Assembly (NCBI RefSeq): GCF_036417845.1
Contig: NC_089978.1
Location: 35,332,682-35,396,681, forward strand
Direction: 5' to 3'
DNA from: Apteryx mantelli
Taxonomy: Eukaryota; Chordata; Aves; Apterygiformes; Apterygidae
Length of the DNA: 64,000 bases
A program made the position numbers and the translations under genes. Numbering within the stretch: position 1 is the first letter of the stretch; each line of letters starts with the position of its first letter. Under the pieces are notes generated by a model that saw only the letters and a list, made by a program, of their open reading frames with translations, was not told where the DNA came from and did no database searches. Positions 61,309 through 64,000 of this stretch are shown here, in pieces.

Positions 61309-61674
61309 ATGTGTAATTCACGCTTTGGTAGACATTCACAGGAGTGTGGATTTGTATCTTGGCAGACAAATGACAGGGAACTTGGGCTCAAGCTCCTACT
61401 AAGTCCTGAACATAAAAGGCATGGCAGAAAAGCAGGTATTTTTACTGCTAGAGTTTTCCAGGAACTGGAACTGGATAAAGATTCTCTTAATCACTACAAA
61501 CTTCAGGCAAGTTCTCCTGACCTGCCAGCTCAATGTCCCGTGGGGTCTGGTGGTAGCCACTGGGTGAACCAGTTGGCAAGGGACTTTACCAGAAGGGCCT
61601 GCACTATTGCATGCCAGGGTATCCAGGAATTACTGGAAGCCAAGCTAGTGATATCCAGGCTAGTAAAGGAGTGA
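61309..61674 (+). other. 121-codon ORF, unidentified
   Basis: An ATG-started frame (first residues MCNSRFGRHSQECGF) runs to a TGA at 61672-61674. It is the longest uninterrupted ATG frame on the right flank of EPSTI1, and its composition is not simple. I recognise no domain, and it does not resemble either known C-terminal end of EPSTI1. It adjoins an LTR-like block, so it may be part of an old retroelement. Chance remains likely at this length. Confidence 0.2.
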
Positions 61675-61689
61675 GTTAGAGTGCTCTGT

Positions 61690-62480
61690 GTGGCTGTCAC
61701 GCTGTCATGCTATGAAGGTTTGATAGCAATGACTGAGACAGTAATATAATAATAATAAAAAAGATGTTTATTTCCTCACACAAGTTCTTGGATTAGTAAC
61801 ATCCATTAAAATAATGCGATTACTAATTTAGGAAGGATAACACAAAACCATCAGTTACTAATTTAGAAAGGATAACCTGAAACCATCGATTACTGCGTTA
61901 TTAATTGGAAGGACTGCTTATCCCTACTTGAAAGCTTTCTTGTTCACTCTCTAGTGAGAGGACTCTCAACCTCGAGGAGTTACCTTAACCCAGCGTCCCA
62001 GGAAAAGGGGAGGGGGGGGATACTCACGGTCCAGCCGGAGAGGATGGTCAGGTCACGTTCCCGTCCCTGCTCCAACTCTCCTAGCTCCCAAGTCTCTTTT
62101 TATACGGTTGGGGCTCTGGGCAAACACTGCTTTTGCTGACTTTTGCGAGTTTCACAATCACAGGACTGTCTGTTTGTCTGCTTGGGGGGACCCTGCTAGC
62201 GAGGCAAGACCACGACACCTCCGTATTGCTTCTTCCCTCCCCGGGGGTCCGTGCAGATTCCAGGTGGCAGACTTCACTTCTGCAGTCTTGTTAATGCTGC
62301 CATTCCGCAGCCTTATACATATCAATCCTTGCGCATATCGGTTGGTAGACGACTTTAGTCCTGTTAAGTCCTCTGTTCAGCAGCTTTGCGCAGGTCAGCT
62401 CTTGTGCTATCAGTTCTTCTGCATATCAATTGACAAACTTCAGTCCTGTTAACTCTTCACTCGCCCATCAGTGGCGGACC
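61690..62480 (-). mobile_element. LTR-like block, minus orientation
   Basis: Read on the minus strand, a TATAAAAAGAG box (about 62103-62093) is followed some 330 bases later by AATAAA (near 61769-61764) and then an AT-rich tail. This is the layout of a retroviral LTR. The presumed U3 part (62280-62470) has two to three degenerate copies of a motif like CTTTAGTCCTGTTAAGTCCTC, as do LTR enhancers. The R part has a 36-bp tandem repeat. Exact ends and a target-site duplication could not be fixed, and the family is unknown. Confidence 0.4.
61818..61913. repeat. 34-36-bp degenerate tandem repeat
   Basis: GATTACTAATTTAGGAAGGA starts at 61818. Related copies start at 61854 and, more diverged and shorter, at 61888. 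The repeat lies inside the LTR-like block. Confidence 0.85.
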
Positions 62481-63100
62481 TGAAAAGATGATGTGTCTGT
62501 AGACAGCAGTATTAGAAACTTCAGAAAGGATAGAGCCAACTGGTACCTAGTAAGGGGCAAAAGGTAAAGTCTGCTGGATGGGGCCTGGTGAACAAGACCA
62601 GCAAGGGCAGGCATTATTCTTTTATTTCGCTTTGTGTCCTTTATCCCAATCTGTAAACTATTTCCTGAGAAATCCAAAAAGTAGTCTATGACACAGCCAG
62701 GATCCCCAATATCCTAAACTCCAGCATCTCAACCAGAGTGTCCGCCATCATCACTGGAAACTTTGCTGTCATCTGCAGTGGGAGTGGGGCTTTGCCTTTA
62801 GTCAGGTGCCATATGTTCTCTTCCACAGGGCAGGTGTTCGTAGCACCAAATGCGTTTACTGGACCCAGACATGGTTTCAATAACAGACACCTCTATGATG
62901 TACACAACCAATCTATCTTTTTTTTTTTTTTTAATATAGTAAGAAGGCACCAAAACAATTGCAACAAAGCCCTCTGTGTAGGAGTAGTGATAAATTTCCC
63001 ACTCTGGGTGTTTACTTAATGGTTCCCAAGGAACTTGCCTTCTGTTGTATAATGCTAGATTATCTGTTTTTCCTATATGCCATAAATTGAGATAAGGCAC
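62481..63100 (-). other. Possible retroelement internal fragment
   Basis: Upstream, in minus-strand direction, of the LTR-like block are broken open frames at 63100-62798, 62880-62686 and 62677-62468. The first is interrupted by lysine codons from a poly-A run (plus-strand T-run at 62919-62934). They might be remnants of a retroviral gene next to a 3' LTR, but I recognise no retroviral motif, and the reading is weak. Confidence 0.2.
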
Positions 63101-64000
63101 CTAAACAAAGCAGGGAAAGAATAAAGTATGAAAGAATACATCATCATTGAGAAGAATTGAAAATGAGTATTAGTAACAAGAGCAAGAAAGAAAAATATCT
63201 CGCAAAAGATAGGCTGGAGGCTGCAACCTCAGTGTCTTTGATTATATCCAAGTTCTTCCTGCGTTTTTAAACAAAAAGACTTGAACTCCAGGTGGGGCTT
63301 AGAATTCATGTAGTCTGCAGCATGGTTTTTAACATTGCAAAGGGGTTAACGGAAGCAGGTCAGACTATACACTAAGATTAAAAGGAATGAAATGGGTTCC
63401 CAAACTTAAGACCTGAAAGTACTTTTGAGCCTGCTCCTTCTGTGCAGTGACACCAAAAAGGAAATATTTGTTGCTGCTTGTTTTTTTTTCCTGTGATTGA
63501 ACTCTTCATAATCACAATGACTTCAGACTTCCAGAACCTGAACATTGTGCTGTGCTATCCATACACCTGCTGTATTTTTGACTATTATTCCTATTAGCCT
63601 CATTTCCTAAGAAAATGAAGTTTTTACGATTGCACTGTCTGTCTGCCTTGAAGTAAGGTTTTTCAGCCTGCTGGCCAATCTTCAATGAATTTGAAACGGT
63701 GTACAAGTCCTAAAGATAATTAGGTTTCTATGTGCTTTGTGAAAAGCAGTGGCCGGGCAGAGGAGAGACACTGCAACGCAGTGCCCCGCTCTGTGGGAAG
63801 ATGGGAAAGACAGAGCACCGTGTGTGCTGTCGGGCAGCTGCCATCTGGCCGATCAGCACAGGCACAGCTCCAGACCAGCTGCAGCTCGGCGATGTTTTCC
63901 TGCAGGCTAAGAGAGGAAAAGGGGGAGAAGAATATCATAAAGGACATGGGGGAGGGAGGTGAATTTATTGTGTAGGTTTGGGGAACAAGGAGAAGAGCAG
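63101..64000. other. Right flank, nothing recognised
   Basis: AT-rich to 63720 and GC-richer at 63745-63910. The latter part carries overlapping frames on both strands of up to 81 codons without recognisable content. The last EPSTI1 exon was not found here. Confidence 0.5.

Noticed and set aside
1..64000. CRISPR arrays, operons, prophage or bacterial mobile systems
   Set aside because: The window is vertebrate nuclear DNA. Tandem repeats present are satellites and microsatellites with no spacer structure.

Overview
The window is vertebrate nuclear DNA, most likely from a bird. It is intron-rich and AT-rich, with one CpG island, short exons bounded by GT-AG sites, and several 5'-truncated CR1 LINEs of the avian type. 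There is no sign of bacterial gene organisation.

Two genes are recognised, arranged head to head. At the left edge, on the minus strand, is coding exon 1 of DNAJC15 (MCJ, a mitochondrial inner-membrane J-protein) at 1349-1450. It sits in a CpG island of about 1.4 kb (570-1960). Just inside its first intron is a six-unit GC-rich minisatellite (845-1192). The rest of DNAJC15 lies off the left edge.

On the plus strand, ten coding exons of EPSTI1 (epithelial stromal interaction 1, an interferon-induced coiled-coil protein) run from 15606 to 60437. They join in frame to 310 codons and follow the human protein closely. Exon 1 is the least certain: it was chosen by length (65 codons, against about 63 in human), by reading phase and by a clean donor. 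An IRF/ISRE-like site lies about 85 bases upstream of its ATG. The last short exon of the usual isoform was not found and is probably beyond the right edge. The exon lengths show a pattern: an 84-nt plus 74-nt pair occurs three times, and exons 5-6-7 and 8-9-10 have the same phases, which suggests an internal duplication.

Region by region: 1-1348 is DNAJC15 intron 1; 1349-1960 is DNAJC15 exon 1 and promoter; 2060-15500 is intergenic, with a 1.9-kb CR1 (4098-5953) and a probable LTR (14464-15170) ending about 340 bases before the EPSTI1 ISRE-like site; 15606-60437 is EPSTI1, whose introns hold three more CR1 fragments, one probable ancient LINE, microsatellites, and an unexplained GC-richer hydrophobic ORF at 32596-32784; 60438 onward is EPSTI1 downstream sequence with an unidentified 121-codon ORF and an LTR-like block at about 61690-62480. 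Most open frames not mentioned here are chance frames in introns or fragments of CR1. I found no previously undescribed biological system. The most unusual signals are the exon-set repetition in EPSTI1, the LTR next to an interferon-responsive promoter, and the minisatellite in the DNAJC15 CpG island.
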